Origin: Nocardia rhamnosiphila NBRC 108938
GTDB lineage: Bacteria > Actinomycetota > Actinomycetes > Mycobacteriales > Mycobacteriaceae
Reading direction: 5' to 3'
DNA: 64,000 nucleotides
NCBI RefSeq assembly: GCF_000720425.1
Contig: NZ_JOAJ01000009.1
Span: 526,607-590,606, forward strand
The translations under genes were made by a program, and so were the position numbers. This document shows, in pieces, positions 63,286-64,000 of this stretch. The notes under the pieces are model-generated. The model was not told where the DNA came from. It ran no database searches and saw nothing but the letters and a program-made list of their open reading frames with translations. The number at the start of each line of letters is the position of its first letter. Positions within the stretch are counted from its first letter, which is position 1.

Positions 63286-63635
63286 CGAACGCGCAGGCCC
63301 CCGGATTGGCCGATCGGCAGGCGGCCCTGGTGCGTGCCCTGGTGGCGGGGGAGCCGGTTCCGGCGGGTTTCGATCCGGCCGCGGTGGGCGCGGCGGCACA
63401 TGCACTGCTGCACAAACGGGCCCGGGAAGTCGCGGCCCGCCATCCCGGCCTGGTGTACGCCACCGGTCCGGATTTCACCGGGCGGTTCGTCGAATGGGCG
63501 CGGAACCGCCCGAAGGATGGAACTGTGGCCGACGCCCTGCGGTTCGCCCGGGAGTGCGGTATCCCGTGGCCCGCGTCGCGTCCAGGGGTACCGGCTCCGG
63601 TCTCCCGGTTGCTACGGCGACTTCGTTCGCGCTGA
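63282..63635 (+). CDS. Small partner protein of the MNIO enzyme
   Basis: 117 residues from a GTG overlapping the DUF692 stop (GTGA). Helical: LADRQAALVRALVAGEPVPA, then AAAHALLHKRAREVAARHPG. The N-terminal LADRQAALVRALVAGEPVP resembles starts of short partner proteins next to DUF692 genes in Actinobacteria, such as the SCO6045-like family; I am not sure of the family. No signal peptide. The role as a substrate-recognition (RRE-like) or scaffold subunit is inferred from the 4-nt overlap and MNIO biology. Confidence 0.7.
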   Translation: MTNAQAPGLADRQAALVRALVAGEPVPAGFDPAAVGAAAHALLHKRAREVAARHPGLVYATGPDFTGRFVEWARNRPKDGTVADALRFARECGIPWPASRPGVPAPVSRLLRRLRSR

Positions 63636-63911
63636 CCGGGGGTCGTCGCTTACGCCATGACCGTGGTCCGGTGCTGCGGGCCGATTCGGCCGGTACGTTC
63701 GCACATGTCATGACCGGTGTTCGTCGTGACGGATGCGCTGGTGGCCGTTTCCGCGCCGAGTGGACCTCGGCGCGTCGACCGCTCCTACCCGTATGAGTCT
63801 TACTACGGCGCCGGTGAGGTGGACGCCGAACGTGCTACCGCCGCCGTAGTCCCCGGAGTCGGCGGCCTACGTCGCGACTGCCCGGCGAGTGGTGACTGCG
63901 TGGCACCGGGA
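63636..63911. other. Gene-free stretch at window end
   Basis: 276 bp between the MNIO operon and a partial gene. I see no gene, RNA or clear hairpin. Confidence 0.4.
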
Positions 63912-64000
63912 TCACCGGCAGGCGTAGTAGTACGGCTTGTAGGCGCAGATGTCGAGGTAGCCGCCCTGGTCGTTGTCGTAGGTGAAGCTGCGCTGGGCCG
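63912..64000 (-). CDS. C-terminus of a small, Tyr/Cys-containing protein (5' truncated by window)
   Basis: The minus strand ends with a stop at 63914-63912 after the 22 residues AQRSFTYDNDQGGYLDI then CAYKPYYYACR. The two Cys and Tyr-rich end suggest a small secreted, disulfide-bonded protein. The rest of the gene is beyond the window. No family assigned. Confidence 0.55.
   Translation of the reverse strand, partial: AQRSFTYDNDQGGYLDICAYKPYYYACR

Overview
The window is high-GC actinobacterial DNA, most likely from Nocardia or a close relative in the Mycobacteriales. The best support is a block (11.4-20.8 kb) whose order and orientation match Mycobacterium tuberculosis Rv0046c-Rv0051: ino1, a PadR regulator and a DUF1707 membrane protein on one strand, and a DUF5318 protein, ponA1 and a GT87 glycosyltransferase on the other. 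An LpqY-SugABC-type sugar importer and a mycobacterial-type glucosylglycerate hydrolase fit this. I found no rRNA, tRNA, CRISPR array, transposase or prophage gene.

Layout. 0-10.6 kb is a Ter (tellurium-resistance type) stress cluster: the end of an HpcH-like lyase, a fused phosphoribosyltransferase/TRSP/StiP/PELOTA protein, a HAD hydrolase, a DUF389 membrane protein, three tandem AIM24 proteins, a two-domain TerD, and a TerD fused to an FtsK-like domain with no Walker A motif. 10.6-20.8 kb is the Rv0046c-Rv0051-like block. 21-36 kb holds an Imm35-like protein, two GyrI-like proteins, a second class A penicillin-binding protein, lpqY-sugA-sugB with the probable sugC ATPase 6.3 kb away, DUF2786 and TIGR04338 proteins, a lipoprotein epoxide hydrolase, menC, and a thiolase divergent from an HxlR regulator. 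36-38 kb has a MerR regulator with its operator and a small helical protein.

38-47.5 kb is a divergent catabolic cluster around an IclR regulator. The left arm encodes an FAD dehydrogenase, a cyclic amidohydrolase, a class III CoA-transferase and an MFS importer. The right arm encodes IclR, a CoA-ester lyase, a cyclase-family amidase and an MmgE/PrpD protein, all joined by 4-nt overlaps. Together they look like a route from a cyclic imide or ureide through a dicarboxylate to central metabolites. The substrate is unknown.

47.7-61 kb is mixed: an alpha/beta hydrolase, an F420-type oxidoreductase, secreted proteins, a 98-residue protein with 27 histidines, an SDR, the GH63 hydrolase, an SdpI-like protein with a Cys tail, leuS, a PhoX-type phosphatase and a GH25 lysozyme.

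61.5-63.6 kb is the most striking unit: a TIGR04222 membrane protein ending in a Gly/Cys-rich tail, a DUF692 (MNIO-type) enzyme and a small partner, in one tight operon. This resembles the logic of MNIO peptide-modification systems, but with a membrane protein as the apparent substrate. A dispersed intergenic repeat family occurs at about 7.3, 7.5, 55.0, 61.2 and 61.3 kb.
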